Shown in pieces: positions 7,896 through 17,329 of a stretch of DNA of 64,000 nucleotides. This stretch comes from Bradyrhizobium canariense (GTDB lineage: Bacteria; Pseudomonadota; Alphaproteobacteria; Rhizobiales; Xanthobacteraceae): contig NZ_VSST01000007.1 in NCBI RefSeq assembly GCF_019402665.1, positions 1-64,000 of the forward strand, given 5' to 3'. A program made the position numbers and the translations under genes. The notes under the pieces are model-generated. The model saw only the letters and a program-made list of their open reading frames with translations, did not search any database and was not told the origin of the DNA. Each line of letters opens with the position of its first letter. Position 1 is the stretch's first letter.

Positions 7896-8459
7896 ATGAC
7901 AGCCCATTCACCGCGCGAACAGATGATTTTGGCCGCCATGTCTCTCTTTCAGAGAGAGGGCTATGCCGCGGCCTCATGGCGGCGGCTGGTCCAGGAGTCG
8001 GGAGCGCCCTGGGGTTCCGCCTATCACTATTTTCCGGATGGTAAGGAGCAGGTTGGAGTCGCCGCTCTCGAATGGGCTGCACAAAATGTCGCTGGGGGCA
8101 TCGCGCAGTGCTTCCCCGAAGGCGGCCGCGCTGCGGAGGGTGTCCGCAAGTTGTTTGCGGGGAGCGCGGCACAGTTGGCAAAGTCCGGGTTCACCGCTGG
8201 CTGCCCCGTGTGCACCGTTGCATTGGAAACTGCACCCCAATCTCAGGCGCTCACCAAGGCATGCAAGAACGCTTTCGGTCTCTGGCACCAAACGATTGCT
8301 GATGGTTTGATCCGATGCGGAATGGCCCCGAAGAATGCGGAGACGCTCGCGCCAGTAATCTTGGCCGCCTTTGAAGGTGCTCTCATTCAGGCGCGCGTGG
8401 CGCAATCGCAGGAGCCTATGCGCGCGTGTGGAGCTCAGATTGCCCGGCTTTGCAATTGA
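7896..8459 (+). CDS. TetR/AcrR family transcriptional regulator
   Basis: The 187-residue protein has an N-terminal TetR helix-turn-helix (residues about 8-55: REQMILAAMSLFQREGY, then GAPWGSAYHYFPDGKEQ) and a C-terminal ligand domain of the LmrA/YxaF type (AGCPVCTVALE, then ALTKACKNAF). Such proteins are ligand-released repressors, usually acting on a divergent neighbour; here that is the quinone oxidoreductase, with two matching palindromes between them. The paired cysteines in AGCPVC could sense electrophiles, which would fit a quinone reductase target, but this is inference. Confidence 0.85.
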   Translation: MTAHSPREQMILAAMSLFQREGYAAASWRRLVQESGAPWGSAYHYFPDGKEQVGVAALEWAAQNVAGGIAQCFPEGGRAAEGVRKLFAGSAAQLAKSGFTAGCPVCTVALETAPQSQALTKACKNAFGLWHQTIADGLIRCGMAPKNAETLAPVILAAFEGALIQARVAQSQEPMRACGAQIARLCN

Positions 8460-9006
8460 GAGCTTCGACTGAAGCTCTACGTCCGTCGAGGGTCACGGCC
8501 GGGGAGGGCTGCTTCTTGCGCGAAGGGGAGACGAGTGCTCTGATGGCAAAGTTTTCCGATGTATTTCCAGTGTTGACGCACGGGACCGTTTGACCTTCTG
8601 GTCTCGATTAGGGCTTTCTCCAACTCTTCTGCCCGTCTCCAGCCCTTGGTAAGGCAATTGGTCCGTGGTAGCGCTCCCGCTACCACCTCCCGTCCCTCGC
8701 GCACGCCCGCGACGCCCCCTTCCATCGGCGATCGCCACCGACATGGGATGCTGTGTGGCTGTAGGCAAACGTCCCAATTTGTCACTCTCCAAACGGCGAC
8801 GTCAAAAACCCGCTCGCGATGCCGCAATCTGGCGGCAGTTCATTCCATCATTCAACCGATACATGCGTCACGGGAGACGACCTCATGAGCGTCTCGCGCG
8901 CCTTCGGCCGCCACAACGCGCCCCGACGCCGCGCCATGCAGAAACGCGCCTGCACACGGTCGTGTGAGCTCCATAACTTCGGCAGCGCAATTTGAGGAGA
9001 TGCGAC
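8460..9006. other. 547-base stretch without a recognisable gene
   Basis: No open frame here shows the third-position G/C bias of neighbouring genes. The one clear structure is a perfect 9-base-pair hairpin, GTGGTAGCG-CTCC-CGCTACCAC (8665-8686). The last part carries the ribosome site GAGGAGA of the amidase. The stretch may be decayed DNA. Confidence 0.5.
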
Positions 9007-10581
9007 GTGGCGAAGAAGACGGCGACCAGGAAGAAAAGTGCTGCAAAGAAAGCAGCGAAGACCTCCAGCAAGAAAAGCGCCGTTCGCAAGAGCAAGGTCG
9101 CGAAGGCTGCAACGAAGCCGGTGAAGCGGGCCCCCCAGCGCAAATCATCAGCACCACGCCGCCCAAAAGGCCCGGCCTGGCAATGGTCGGCGGTCGAGAC
9201 CGCAGCCGCAATCCGCTCCGGCGCCATCTCCGCGGTCGAGACTGCCGAGGCGCATCTGGAGCGCATGCGTGCAGTCAACCCGAGGCTGAACGCCGTCGTC
9301 GTCGATCTCTCGGAGGAGGCGCTGGCTGCGGCCCATGCGGCCGACAAGCGGCGCGCCAAGGGCGGCGAGCTCGGCCTTCTGCACGGCGTACCGATCACGA
9401 TCAAGGAGAATGTCGATTACGAAGGCCGTCCCAATTTCAACGGCGTGCCGGCCAACAAGGATCTCATCGCGCCGTCGGATTCGCCCGTGGTGCGCAACCT
9501 GAAGAAGGCCGGCGCGATCGTTATCGGCCTCACCAACACGCCGGAATTCTCCTTCCGCGGCTTCACCGACAATCCCTTGCACGGGCTGACGCTCAATCCC
9601 TGGGATCCTGATATCACCTGCGGCGGCTCCTCGGGCGGTGCGGGTTCGGCCGTCGCGGCTGGCATCGGCACCATCGCGCACGGCAACGACATCGGCGGCT
9701 CGCTGCGCTGGCCGGCGCATTGCAACGGTGTTGCAACCATCAAGCCGACGCAGGGGCGTATTCCTGCGTTCAACGCGAGCGCAACCGCCGAGCGGCCGAT
9801 GCTGGCGCATCTGATGTCGGCGCAGGGGCCGCTCGCCCGCCACGTCGCCGACGTCAGGCTCGCGCTCGAGGTGATGAGCCAGCGCGATCCGCGCGATCCC
9901 TGGTGGGTGCCGGCGCCGCTGGTCGGGCCGAAGCCGAAGGGGCCGATCAAGGTCGCGCTCGCCAGGATTCCTGAAGACATGGACGTCGATCCGCACGTCG
10001 CGGCGGCGTTGCGCCAGGCCGCCGATCATCTGGAGCGTTCCGGCTATCGTGTCAGCGAGGTCGACGTGCCCGACATCGACGGCGTCTGGCAGACCTGGTG
10101 CGACATCATCACCAACGAGACGATGGTGATGCAGGAAGCCGGCATGCTGAAGGTGACGTCCGAAGACTTCCACAAGGCGTGGGGCGGCATGAAAGCCAAG
10201 GCCAACGTGCTCGACCTCAAGGCCTGGATGCAGGCGACCGCCGCGCGCAACGGCCACATCCGCGCCTGGCAATTGTTCTTCGAGGAATATCCGGTGGTAC
10301 TGGCACCGACCACGGTGAAGTCGATTCCAGGCCCGCGCGAGGACACGGTTAGCCCCGAGCGCGTGCGCGAGATTTTCTGGGGCGAGATCCGCTTCATCTC
10401 CGCGATCAACGTGCTGGGCCTGCCTGGCGCCGTGGTGCCGGTGATGCTGCACGATGGCAAGCCGATCGGCGTGCAGCTCATTGCCGGGCGCTATCGCGAG
10501 GACCTCGCGCTCGATGCAGCGGCTGCGATCGAGAAGCGGGCTGGTGTGCTCGCTCGTCGGCTATGGGAACAGATGGACTGA
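9007..10581 (+). CDS. Amidase-signature enzyme with histone-H1-like N-terminal tail
   Basis: The 524-residue protein joins two parts. Residues 1-55 are a low-complexity Lys/Ala/Ser/Arg tail (16 Lys, 6 Arg, no acidic residue before Glu64), like the tails of H1-like bacterial proteins. From about residue 58 it is a standard amidase: Lys133 in ITIKENVD, GGSSGG at 207-212 with the cis-Ser, and nucleophile Ser232 in DIGGSLR form the Ser-cisSer-Lys triad. It hydrolyses an amide bond, substrate unknown. GTG 9007 follows GAGGAGA at 6 bases; the earlier TTG lies before that site. The tail is in frame and part of the same ORF, so it is probably genuine. Confidence 0.85.
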   Translation: MAKKTATRKKSAAKKAAKTSSKKSAVRKSKVAKAATKPVKRAPQRKSSAPRRPKGPAWQWSAVETAAAIRSGAISAVETAEAHLERMRAVNPRLNAVVVDLSEEALAAAHAADKRRAKGGELGLLHGVPITIKENVDYEGRPNFNGVPANKDLIAPSDSPVVRNLKKAGAIVIGLTNTPEFSFRGFTDNPLHGLTLNPWDPDITCGGSSGGAGSAVAAGIGTIAHGNDIGGSLRWPAHCNGVATIKPTQGRIPAFNASATAERPMLAHLMSAQGPLARHVADVRLALEVMSQRDPRDPWWVPAPLVGPKPKGPIKVALARIPEDMDVDPHVAAALRQAADHLERSGYRVSEVDVPDIDGVWQTWCDIITNETMVMQEAGMLKVTSEDFHKAWGGMKAKANVLDLKAWMQATAARNGHIRAWQLFFEEYPVVLAPTTVKSIPGPREDTVSPERVREIFWGEIRFISAINVLGLPGAVVPVMLHDGKPIGVQLIAGRYREDLALDAAAAIEKRAGVLARRLWEQMD

Positions 10582-10600
10582 TAGGGCAGCGAAGTTTGTT

Positions 10601-10745
10601 TCCCTCTCCCTTTGTGGGAGAGGGTGGCGCGCCGCGCAGCGGCGAGACGGGTGAGGAGTCTCTCTCCGCTAACGCAAGCTTGGCCGTATGGATAGAGACC
10701 CCTCATCCGGCGCTTCGCGCCACCTTCTCCCACAAGGGGGAAGGG
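10601..10745. repeat. Pair of facing palindromic repeats (CCCTCTCCC type)
   Basis: CCCTCTCCC-ttt-GTGGGAGAGGG is followed by a GC-rich module containing CGCGCCGCGCAGCGGCG, and an inverted, diverged copy (CCTCATCCGGCGCTTCGCGC then CTTCTCCCACAAGGGGG) ends at 10745. Such pairs are common between genes in Bradyrhizobium. A shortened relative lies at 14133-14175. Confidence 0.7.
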
Positions 10746-10860
10746 AGTGCAGCGTGGTTGCCGCCGCAAACCACAAAACTTCATTAATCCAATTTGACTT
10801 GAATTTTAGCCAATTCCCCAACAAGCGTTAGGGTTACTTCCTCGATCTCTAGACGAATTA

Positions 10861-10904
10861 TTGTCCGCTTTACCACCCGCCTCTAACAGAGGGACGGCGG
10901 ACAA
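10861..10904 (+). promoter_or_regulatory. Structured leader before metY
   Basis: TTGTCCGC and GCGGACAA form perfect 8-base arms enclosing a second hairpin, CCTCT-AAC-AGAGG, about 57 bases before the metY start. It may be a regulatory RNA element or a transcription-factor site for the methionine genes. It does not fit the SAM-II consensus as I know it. Confidence 0.35.
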
Positions 10905-10960
10905 CGCACATGCCTCATACAGGCCAATAAGTGCGGCCCGCTCCACGCGGAGGTGGCACG

Positions 10961-12262
10961 ATGCGCAACGAGACGATCGCTATTCACGCCGGCTACGAGC
11001 CCGAAGCCACCACGCACGCTGTTGCCGTGCCGATCTACCAGACCGCGGCCTACGCCTTCGACAGCGCCGATCACGGCGCGGCGCTCTTCAATCTCGAGAC
11101 CGAAGGCTATCGCTACAGCCGCATCGCCAATCCGACCAGCGCGGTGTTGGAGAAACGTATCGCCGAGCTCGAGGGCGGCGTCGGCGCGCTTGCGGTCGCG
11201 ACCGGGCAGGCCGCGCTGCATTTCGCCTTCGTCAACGTCGCCGATCACGGCGGCAACATCGTTTCCGTGCCGCAGCTCTACGGCACCACGCATACGCTGC
11301 TCTCGCACATCCTGCCGCGGCAGGGCATCACCGGCCGCTTCGCCGAGAGCGACAAGCCCGAGGCGATCGAAAAGCTGATCGACGAGAACACCCGCGCCGT
11401 GTTCGCCGAAACCATCGGCAATCCCGCCGGCAATGTCTGCGACATCGAGGCACTGGCGAAGATCGCCCATGCCCATGGCGTGCCGCTGATCGTCGACAAT
11501 ACCGTTGCAACCCCCATCCTGCTCAAGCCGTTCGATTACGGCGCCGACATCGCCGTGCATTCGCTGACGAAATTCCTGGGTGGCCATGGTACCACGCTCG
11601 GCGGCGCCATCGTCGATTCCGGAAATTTCCCCTGGGCCAAGCACGTCGATCGCTTCCCCGGCTACAACAAGCCGGACGCCTCCTATCACGGCCTCGTCTA
11701 TGCCGAGCGCTTCGGCAAGACGGCGTACATTGAGCGCGCGCGCAGCATCTATCAGCGCACCATGGGTTCGGTGCTGTCGCCGTTCAACGCCTTCCTGCTG
11801 CTCCAGGGCATCGAGACCGTCGCGCTGCGCATGGAGCGCCACTGCGAGAATGCCCGCAAGGTCGCCGAATTCCTGCGCAAGGATCCGCGCGTGGCCTGGG
11901 TCAATTACACCGGTTTCCCGGACAGTCCTTATTATCCGCTGGTCCAGAAATATCTCGACGGCAACGCCTCGTCGCTGTTCACCTTCGGCATCAAGGGCGG
12001 CATGGAAGCCGGCAAGTCCTTCTACGATGCGTTGAAGCTGATCACGCGCCTCGTCAATATCGGCGATGCCAAGTCGCTGGCCTGCCATCCGGCCTCGACG
12101 ACGCACCGGCAGATGTCTGCCGAGCAGCAGCGGGTCGCCGGCGTTTTGCCGGAAACGATCCGCTTGTCGATCGGCATCGAGCATTGCCAGGACATCATCG
12201 AGGACCTCGACCAGGCCCTGGAAAAGGCCTGCCGGTCCGCGCGCCTCCAGGCCGCGGAGTAG
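10961..12262 (+). CDS. metY: O-acetylhomoserine sulfhydrylase (PLP, Cys/Met metabolism)
   Basis: The 433-residue enzyme is a gamma-family PLP protein: YSRIANPTS (52-60), GQAALHFAF, Asp179 in VDNTVATP contacting the cofactor ring, and the Schiff-base Lys204 in HSLTKFLGGHG. It makes homocysteine from O-acyl-homoserine and sulfide. The length is that of O-acetylhomoserine aminocarboxypropyltransferase rather than the shorter cystathionine enzymes. ATG 10961 follows GCGGAGG. The stop is 12 bases before metA, which supplies the acyl-homoserine, so the pair works as a methionine operon. Confidence 0.92.
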   Translation: MRNETIAIHAGYEPEATTHAVAVPIYQTAAYAFDSADHGAALFNLETEGYRYSRIANPTSAVLEKRIAELEGGVGALAVATGQAALHFAFVNVADHGGNIVSVPQLYGTTHTLLSHILPRQGITGRFAESDKPEAIEKLIDENTRAVFAETIGNPAGNVCDIEALAKIAHAHGVPLIVDNTVATPILLKPFDYGADIAVHSLTKFLGGHGTTLGGAIVDSGNFPWAKHVDRFPGYNKPDASYHGLVYAERFGKTAYIERARSIYQRTMGSVLSPFNAFLLLQGIETVALRMERHCENARKVAEFLRKDPRVAWVNYTGFPDSPYYPLVQKYLDGNASSLFTFGIKGGMEAGKSFYDALKLITRLVNIGDAKSLACHPASTTHRQMSAEQQRVAGVLPETIRLSIGIEHCQDIIEDLDQALEKACRSARLQAAE

Positions 12263-12274
12263 GCGGCGGCGCCG

Positions 12275-13276
12275 ATGACGATCCTGATCGACAGGGATCA
12301 AGGCATATCGAGCCCGGCGCTGGTGCCGGGGGCGGGCGATCTGGCGCGCGAGCACGGCGACACAGAGCTCACCATCGGATTGATCAACAACATGCCGGAT
12401 CCGGCGCTGAAGGCGACCGAGCGGCAGTTCATGAAGCTGCTGCAAGCCGCAGCAGGTCCGCGCCGCATCCGCTTTCACTGCTTCTCGCTGCCCTCGGTCA
12501 AGCGCTCGCCGGAAGCGAAGTGGCATGTCGAGAGCGAATATTCGGAACTCACCGAGCTCAGGCGCCACAGGTTCGACGGCCTGATCGTGACCGGCGCCGA
12601 GCCGATCGCGCCCGAGCTCGACCAGGAACCGTACTGGCGCGACCTCACCGAGCTGATCGACTGGGCCAAGGTCAACACGCGCTCGACGATCTGGTCGTGC
12701 CTCGCTGCGCACGCCGCGGTGCTGCATCTCGACCGCATCGAACGGCGGCCGCTCGCCGCCAAATGTCACGGCATTTTCGACTGCGAAGCCGTGACCGGCG
12801 ATCCGCTGACGCGGGCCGCGCCTGCGCCGCTCAAGGTCTCGCATTCGCGCCTGAACGAGATCGCCGAGAGCGACCTCGCGCAGGCCGGCTACCAGGTGCT
12901 GACGCGTTCGGCAAAGGCCGGCGTCGACATCTTCGTCCGGCAATATGCCAGCCGCTTCGTGTTCTTCCAGGGCCATCCGGAATATGACGCGCTGTCGCTT
13001 CAGCGTGAATATCTGCGCGACATCGGCCGTTATCTCGCGCGTGAGCGCGACAATTATCCGCATTTGCCCGTGAGCTATTTTGACGCTGCGACGGAAGAGA
13101 AGCTGGTCCGCTTCGAGAAGCAGGCAAGGCACCAGCGCCACCCCGCGCTCAGCAACGAGCTGCCCGCGCTGAATTTGCGCACCGATATCGCCGCTGGCAG
13201 CGCCGCGGCGGCATTGTTCCGGAACTGGCTGCAATATCTCGGCGCGGGGACCGATGCGTCGGTGCTTGCGCGTTAG
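12275..13276 (+). CDS. metA: Homoserine O-acyltransferase (MetA/HTS family)
   Basis: The 333-residue protein activates homoserine by acylation, the first committed step to methionine. Catalytic residues visible are Cys142 in WSCLAAHA and His234 with Glu236 in FQGHPEYD, the triad of the MetA family with its glutamine-amidotransferase-like fold. INNMPDPAL (38-46) is also characteristic. The acyl donor (acetyl- or succinyl-CoA) cannot be settled from names: the neighbouring O-acetylhomoserine sulfhydrylase favours acetyl. It lies 12 bases behind metY on the same strand. Confidence 0.88.
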   Translation: MTILIDRDQGISSPALVPGAGDLAREHGDTELTIGLINNMPDPALKATERQFMKLLQAAAGPRRIRFHCFSLPSVKRSPEAKWHVESEYSELTELRRHRFDGLIVTGAEPIAPELDQEPYWRDLTELIDWAKVNTRSTIWSCLAAHAAVLHLDRIERRPLAAKCHGIFDCEAVTGDPLTRAAPAPLKVSHSRLNEIAESDLAQAGYQVLTRSAKAGVDIFVRQYASRFVFFQGHPEYDALSLQREYLRDIGRYLARERDNYPHLPVSYFDAATEEKLVRFEKQARHQRHPALSNELPALNLRTDIAAGSAAAALFRNWLQYLGAGTDASVLAR

Positions 13277-13371
13277 GTCGGGACGACGAGCTCGACGTTA
13301 GGACTAACGAAGTGTGAAGCTTGCCTCGAGCAGCGTACGAATGCTTCAGTGAGGGGCGGGACAGACAGGAA

Positions 13372-14124
13372 ATGCGAGTCGTGTGGTCGGCACTCCAGGG
13401 ACGCGTGAGCAATCGGCTGGCCCGGCATTTCCGCGTCGCGCCGCATCGGCTGCCCGCGAATGCGCCCATGGTGAGCTTCACCTTCGACGATGCCCCCGAT
13501 AGCGCCGCAGGCGAGGGCGCCGGGCTTCTGGAGCAGCATGGCGGTCGCGGTACCTTCTATCTCGCCGGCAGCCTGGTCGATCGTCCCTCGGACCACTGGC
13601 ACGGCCTGTCGAACGACGCCATCGTGCGGCTTCACCGGGCCGGACACGAGATTGCCTGCCACACCTTCTCGCACCAGAGCGCGGTCGGTCTCGACGAGAC
13701 CGCCATGGCCCGGGAGATCGAGCGAAACCGCAGCCATTTTCGCGGCATTGATTCCTCGATCACGCTGGAAAATTTCGCTTACCCCTACGGCATCGCGTCG
13801 GTGTGGCGCAAGCCGCAGCTCGCCAAGACCTTCCGCTCGGCGCGCGGCATCCTTCCCGGAGTCAATCGCGACGTCATCGACCTCCAGTTCCTGCGCGCCT
13901 CGCCCCTGGTCGATCGCGAGATCAATACGACGGGTGTCGATCGCTATTTCGACGAGGCGGTCGAGAGCGGCGGATGGCTGATCTTCTACGGTCATGACGT
14001 CGCCGACGCGCCGAGCCCATATGGCTGCACGCCGCACCTGATGCGCCATGCGCTGCAGGCCGCCGGGAAGCGCGACATGCCGATCGTGACGGTCGCGGAA
14101 GCGCTGCGACGGATCGGCGCGTAA
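13372..14124 (+). CDS. Polysaccharide deacetylase (NodB fold, CE4)
   Basis: The 250-residue protein has the NodB-domain motifs: SFTFDDAP (TFDD at 37-40, catalytic and metal-binding Asp), HTFSH at 97-101 giving the two metal-binding histidines, FAYPYG, and GHD near the end. The family removes N-acetyl or O-acetyl groups from polysaccharides using zinc or a similar metal. No signal peptide is visible, so it is either cytoplasmic or exported another way. ATG 13372 has AGGAA just before it; the frame is open further upstream without a good ribosome site. Substrate unknown. Confidence 0.85.
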   Translation: MRVVWSALQGRVSNRLARHFRVAPHRLPANAPMVSFTFDDAPDSAAGEGAGLLEQHGGRGTFYLAGSLVDRPSDHWHGLSNDAIVRLHRAGHEIACHTFSHQSAVGLDETAMAREIERNRSHFRGIDSSITLENFAYPYGIASVWRKPQLAKTFRSARGILPGVNRDVIDLQFLRASPLVDREINTTGVDRYFDEAVESGGWLIFYGHDVADAPSPYGCTPHLMRHALQAAGKRDMPIVTVAEALRRIGA

Positions 14125-14132
14125 GAAAGTTT

Positions 14133-14175
14133 TCTTCCCACAAAGGGTGGGGGAAGGCGGCGTCCGGCGGAGCAA
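14133..14175. repeat. Partial CTTCCCACAAAGG-type palindromic repeat
   Basis: CTTCCCACAAAGGGTGGGGG followed by AAGGCGGCGTCCGGCGG resembles one half of the element at 10601-10745. It sits between the deacetylase gene and recQ and provides a spurious in-frame extension upstream of recQ. Confidence 0.5.
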
Positions 14176-14242
14176 ACGGTCTTGCCACGCCTGCGCGGTC
14201 ATGCGACTGGCCTTGGGACGAATCTCACGGCCTCACCCCGAC

Positions 14243-16114
14243 ATGCCCATGTCCTCTCCTTCCACCGCTCCGCTGTCCGCGCCGGCCCAGGGCCGCGATG
14301 CGTTGTCGGTGCTGCGTTCGGTGTTCGGCCTGCCCGGGTTCCGCGGCGCGCAGGGTGAGATCATCCGGCACGTCACGGACGGCGGCAATTGCCTGGTGTT
14401 GATGCCGACCGGCGGCGGCAAGTCGCTGTGCTATCAATTGCCGGCACTGCTGCGCGAAGGCTGCGGTGTCGTGGTGTCGCCCTTGATTGCGCTGATGCGC
14501 GATCAGGTCGCCGCCATGCTCGAAGCAGGAGTCAACGCCGCCGCGCTGAACTCGTCGCTGACCCCGCAGGAAGCGTCCGACATCGAGCGGCGCCTGATCG
14601 CGGGTGATCTCGACCTGCTCTATGTCGCGCCGGAACGGCTGCTGACGCCGCGCTGCCTGGCGCTGCTGGCGCGGGCGAAGGTGGCGCTGTTCGCTATCGA
14701 CGAGGCGCATTGCGTCTCGCAATGGGGCCATGATTTCCGCCCCGAATATGTCGGCCTGTCGGTCATCGCCGAGCGTTTTCCCGACGTTCCCCGCATCGCG
14801 CTGACCGCGACTGCCGACGAATTGACCCGCAAGGAGATCGTCGAGCGGCTTGCGCTTGCAGACAGTCCGCACTTCGTCTCCAGCTTCGATCGTCCCAACA
14901 TCCGTTACGAGATCGTCGACAAGCGCAACGCGGTGTCGCAGCTCAAGGATTTCATCCGGGAGCGTCACGCGGGAGATGCGGGCGTCGTCTATTGCCTGTC
15001 CCGCAAACGGGTCGAGGAGGTCGCCGCCGCGTTCGACGACGCCGGCATTGCCGCGTTGCCTTATCACGCCGGGCTCGACAGCAGCGTGCGCTCGCGCAAC
15101 CAGGACCGCTTCCTCAACGAGGACGGCATCGTCATCGTCGCGACCATCGCTTTTGGCATGGGCATCGACAAGGCCGACGTGCGCTTCGTCGCGCATCTCG
15201 ATCTGCCCAAGAGCATCGAGGCCTATTACCAGGAGACAGGACGCGCCGGCCGTGACGGCAAGCCGTCGGCGGCCTGGATGGCCTACGGTCTCTCGGACAT
15301 CGTGCAGCAGCGCCGTATGATCGACGAGTCGAGCGGCTCCGACGAATTCAAGCGGGTCTCGATCGGCAAGCTCGATGCGCTTGTTGGCCTGGCCGAAACG
15401 CCGCACTGCCGGCGCCGGCGGCTGCTCGCCTATTTCGGCGAGATCGTGATGGGCGAGGGCTGCGGCAATTGCGACAATTGCCTGATGCCGCCGAAAATGC
15501 GCGACGGCAAGGTGCTGGCGCAAAAACTGCTATCCTGTGCCTATCGCACCGGGCAGCGCTTCGGCGCGATGCACCTCATCGACGTGCTGATCGGACGGCT
15601 CACCGAGAAGGTGACGCAGTTCGGTCACGACAAGCTCACCGTCTTCGGCATCGGACGCGAGCTCAACGAGAAGCAGTGGCGCACGGTGCTGCGGCAGCTC
15701 GTGGCGATGGGACATTTGCTGAGTGACAGCGAAGCGTTCGGCGCGCTTAAGCTGACGGATTCGTCGCGCGGCGTGCTGCGGGGCGAAACGGAAGTGTGGC
15801 TGCGCGAAGAAGCGCCCGGCGCCCGGATCCGTTCAAGCCGCGCCAAGTCCCGCCGCGGTGATCTTGCGCCTGCGGCCGGCGCGGCGCAGGGCGATGTCGA
15901 TCCTGAATTGCGCGCGCGGCTACGAGCATGGCGCTCGGAGATTGCCCGCGCACGTGGCGTGCCGGCCTACGTCGTGCTGCACGACGCCACCATCGACGGC
16001 ATCGTTCGCGCATGGCCGACCACGCTGGACGAGCTGCGCAATGTGCCCGGCATCGGCGACAAGAAGCTCGAGCATTACGGCGACGAGCTGCTGCAGATTG
16101 TCAGGACGCGGTAG
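14243..16114 (+). CDS. recQ: ATP-dependent DNA helicase RecQ
   Basis: RecQ unwinds DNA 3' to 5' in recombination and fork repair. The 623-residue protein shows Walker A MPTGGGKS with Lys60, DEAH at 153-156 within [18 protein letters not shown], the helicase C domain ending in [12 protein letters not shown], the RQC zinc cysteines (HCRRRRLL...CGNCDNC), a winged-helix region, and a C-terminal HRDC domain (from about 550; [13 protein letters not shown]). A basic linker ([11 protein letters not shown]) precedes HRDC. ATG 14243 (or 14249) gives normal length; the frame upstream runs through a repeat. Confidence 0.95.
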   Translation: MPMSSPSTAPLSAPAQGRDALSVLRSVFGLPGFRGAQGEIIRHVTDGGNCLVLMPTGGGKSLCYQLPALLREGCGVVVSPLIALMRDQVAAMLEAGVNAAALNSSLTPQEASDIERRLIAGDLDLLYVAPERLLTPRCLALLARAKVALFAIDEAHCVSQWGHDFRPEYVGLSVIAERFPDVPRIALTATADELTRKEIVERLALADSPHFVSSFDRPNIRYEIVDKRNAVSQLKDFIRERHAGDAGVVYCLSRKRVEEVAAAFDDAGIAALPYHAGLDSSVRSRNQDRFLNEDGIVIVATIAFGMGIDKADVRFVAHLDLPKSIEAYYQETGRAGRDGKPSAAWMAYGLSDIVQQRRMIDESSGSDEFKRVSIGKLDALVGLAETPHCRRRRLLAYFGEIVMGEGCGNCDNCLMPPKMRDGKVLAQKLLSCAYRTGQRFGAMHLIDVLIGRLTEKVTQFGHDKLTVFGIGRELNEKQWRTVLRQLVAMGHLLSDSEAFGALKLTDSSRGVLRGETEVWLREEAPGARIRSSRAKSRRGDLAPAAGAAQGDVDPELRARLRAWRSEIARARGVPAYVVLHDATIDGIVRAWPTTLDELRNVPGIGDKKLEHYGDELLQIVRTR

Positions 16115-16130
16115 GGCGCGCCACACCCCC

Positions 16131-16187
16131 GCCGTCATCCCGGACAAGCGCAGCGAAGCGGAGCGCCGATCCGGGATCCATAGCCAC
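16131..16187. repeat. Intergenic palindromic repeat (GTCATCCCGGA type)
   Basis: CCGTCATCCCGGACAAGCGC is followed by AGCGAAGCGGAGCGCCGATC and CGGGATCCATAG, forming nested inverted arms (ATCCCGGA/TCCGGGAT and GCGCAGCGAAGCGGAGCGC). This is a common rhizobial intergenic element with no coding content. Confidence 0.65.
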
Positions 16188-16242
16188 AGGCCGTAGGAAA
16201 AGGCACGCTGACTGCCTCAGCGTGTTTCAACAATTGGCAGTC

Positions 16243-16275
16243 GGGGTAATGGGTCCTGGCTTTCGCCAGGACGAC
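16243..16275. repeat. Half copy of the GTCCTGGC palindromic repeat
   Basis: GGGGTAATGGGTCCTGGC-TTTC-GCCAGGAC reproduces one end of the composite elements at 283-414 and 50081-50216, with the 8-base GTCCTGGC/GCCAGGAC hairpin intact. It lies between recQ and acdS, in a position where a terminator-like role is possible. Confidence 0.75.
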
Positions 16276-16315
16276 ACTCGTGGGGAGGTGCGCGCCGCCT
16301 CACATCACCGACGCG

Positions 16316-17329
16316 CTAGCCGTTCCGGAACGCATACCCATAGCCGTTCAGCGCCGGCGCGCCGCCGAGATGGGCGTAGAGGATCTTCGCGCCTTTCTCG
16401 AAATAGCCCTTTTGCGTAAGGTCGATCAGGCCCTGCATCGACTTGCCCTCGTAGACGGGATCGGTGATCATGGCTTCGAGACGCGCGCTGAGGCGGATCG
16501 CCTCCTTGGTCTCTTCCGACGGCACGCCGTAGGCTGGATAAGCGTAATCCTCGATCAGCACGACGTCGTCGGCGACGAGATCCTGGCCGAGTTCGACAAG
16601 CTTGGCCGTGTTCTGCGCGATCGAGAGCACCTGCGCCTTGGTCTGCGCCGGGGTGAACGACGCGTCGATGCCGATCACCTTTCGCGCGCGGCCATCGGCG
16701 GCGAAGCCGACCAGCATGCCGGCATGGGTGGAGCCGGTGACGGTGCAGACCACGATGTAGTCGAACTTGAAGCCGAGCTCGGCTTCCTGCTTGCGCACTT
16801 CTTCGGCGAAGCCGACATAGCCGAGCCCGCCGAATTTGTGCACGGAGGCGCCGGCGGGAATCGCGTAGGGCTTGCCGCCCGCCGCCTTCACCTCCTCGAT
16901 CGCTTCCTCCCAGCTCTTGCGGATGCCGATGTCGAAGCCGTCGTCCACCAGGCGCACGTCGGCGCCCATGATGCGCGACAGCATGATGTTGCCGACGCGG
17001 TCATAGACGGCGTCCTCGTGCGGCACCCAGGCTTCCTGCACCAGGCGGCACTTCATGCCGATCTTGGCAGCGACCGCCGCGATCATGCGGGTGTGGTTGG
17101 ACTGCACGCCGCCGATCGAGACCAGCGTGTCGGCGTTCGAGGCGATCGCGTCGGGGATGATGTATTCGAGCTTGCGCAGCTTGTTGCCGCCATAGGCGAG
17201 CCCGGAATTGCAGTCCTCGCGCTTGGCGTAGACCTCGACATTGCCGCCGAGATGCTTCGAGAGCCGCTCCAGCTTCTCGATGGGCGTCGGACCAAAGGTC
17301 AGCGGATAGCGCGCGAATTTTTCGAGCAT
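16316..17329 (-). CDS. acdS: 1-aminocyclopropane-1-carboxylate deaminase
   Basis: AcdS breaks the plant ethylene precursor ACC into 2-oxobutyrate and ammonia, lowering ethylene around roots and aiding nodulation. The 337-residue sequence follows the Pseudomonas enzyme closely from memory: [25 protein letters not shown] with PLP Lys50, [31 protein letters not shown], and the C-terminal [11 protein letters not shown] (the Glu) and [10 protein letters not shown] (the Leu) that separate true ACC deaminases from D-cysteine desulfhydrases. ATG 17329 gives the exact family length. A divergent Lrp-type gene lies 164 bases away. Confidence 0.93.
   Translation of the reverse strand: MLEKFARYPLTFGPTPIEKLERLSKHLGGNVEVYAKREDCNSGLAYGGNKLRKLEYIIPDAIASNADTLVSIGGVQSNHTRMIAAVAAKIGMKCRLVQEAWVPHEDAVYDRVGNIMLSRIMGADVRLVDDGFDIGIRKSWEEAIEEVKAAGGKPYAIPAGASVHKFGGLGYVGFAEEVRKQEAELGFKFDYIVVCTVTGSTHAGMLVGFAADGRARKVIGIDASFTPAQTKAQVLSIAQNTAKLVELGQDLVADDVVLIEDYAYPAYGVPSEETKEAIRLSARLEAMITDPVYEGKSMQGLIDLTQKGYFEKGAKILYAHLGGAPALNGYGYAFRNG

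Noticed and set aside
8665..8686. Perfect GTGGTAGCG/CGCTACCAC hairpin as a tRNA remnant or attachment site
   Set aside because: No other tRNA arm or repeat of it was recognised; kept only as a structure within a gene-poor stretch.
5640..8900. A direct repeat of the tRNA-Ser 3' end marking an attachment site
   Set aside because: No second copy of the terminal TCTCTCCGCCA-type sequence was seen downstream in the window.
9148..10452. A 434-codon minus-strand frame opposite the amidase
   Set aside because: Amidase motifs are complete on the plus strand; no motif is seen in the other frame.
10781..10960. A SAM-II riboswitch ahead of metY
   Set aside because: The conserved SAM-II sequences (such as the CCGG...TTGC loop and CTAAAGACC end) could not be found; only a generic stem structure is reported.
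10883..13234. A 783-codon open frame on the minus strand across metY and metA
   Set aside because: It is the antisense shadow of two well-recognised methionine genes, shows no recognisable domain and only reflects the high third-position G/C.
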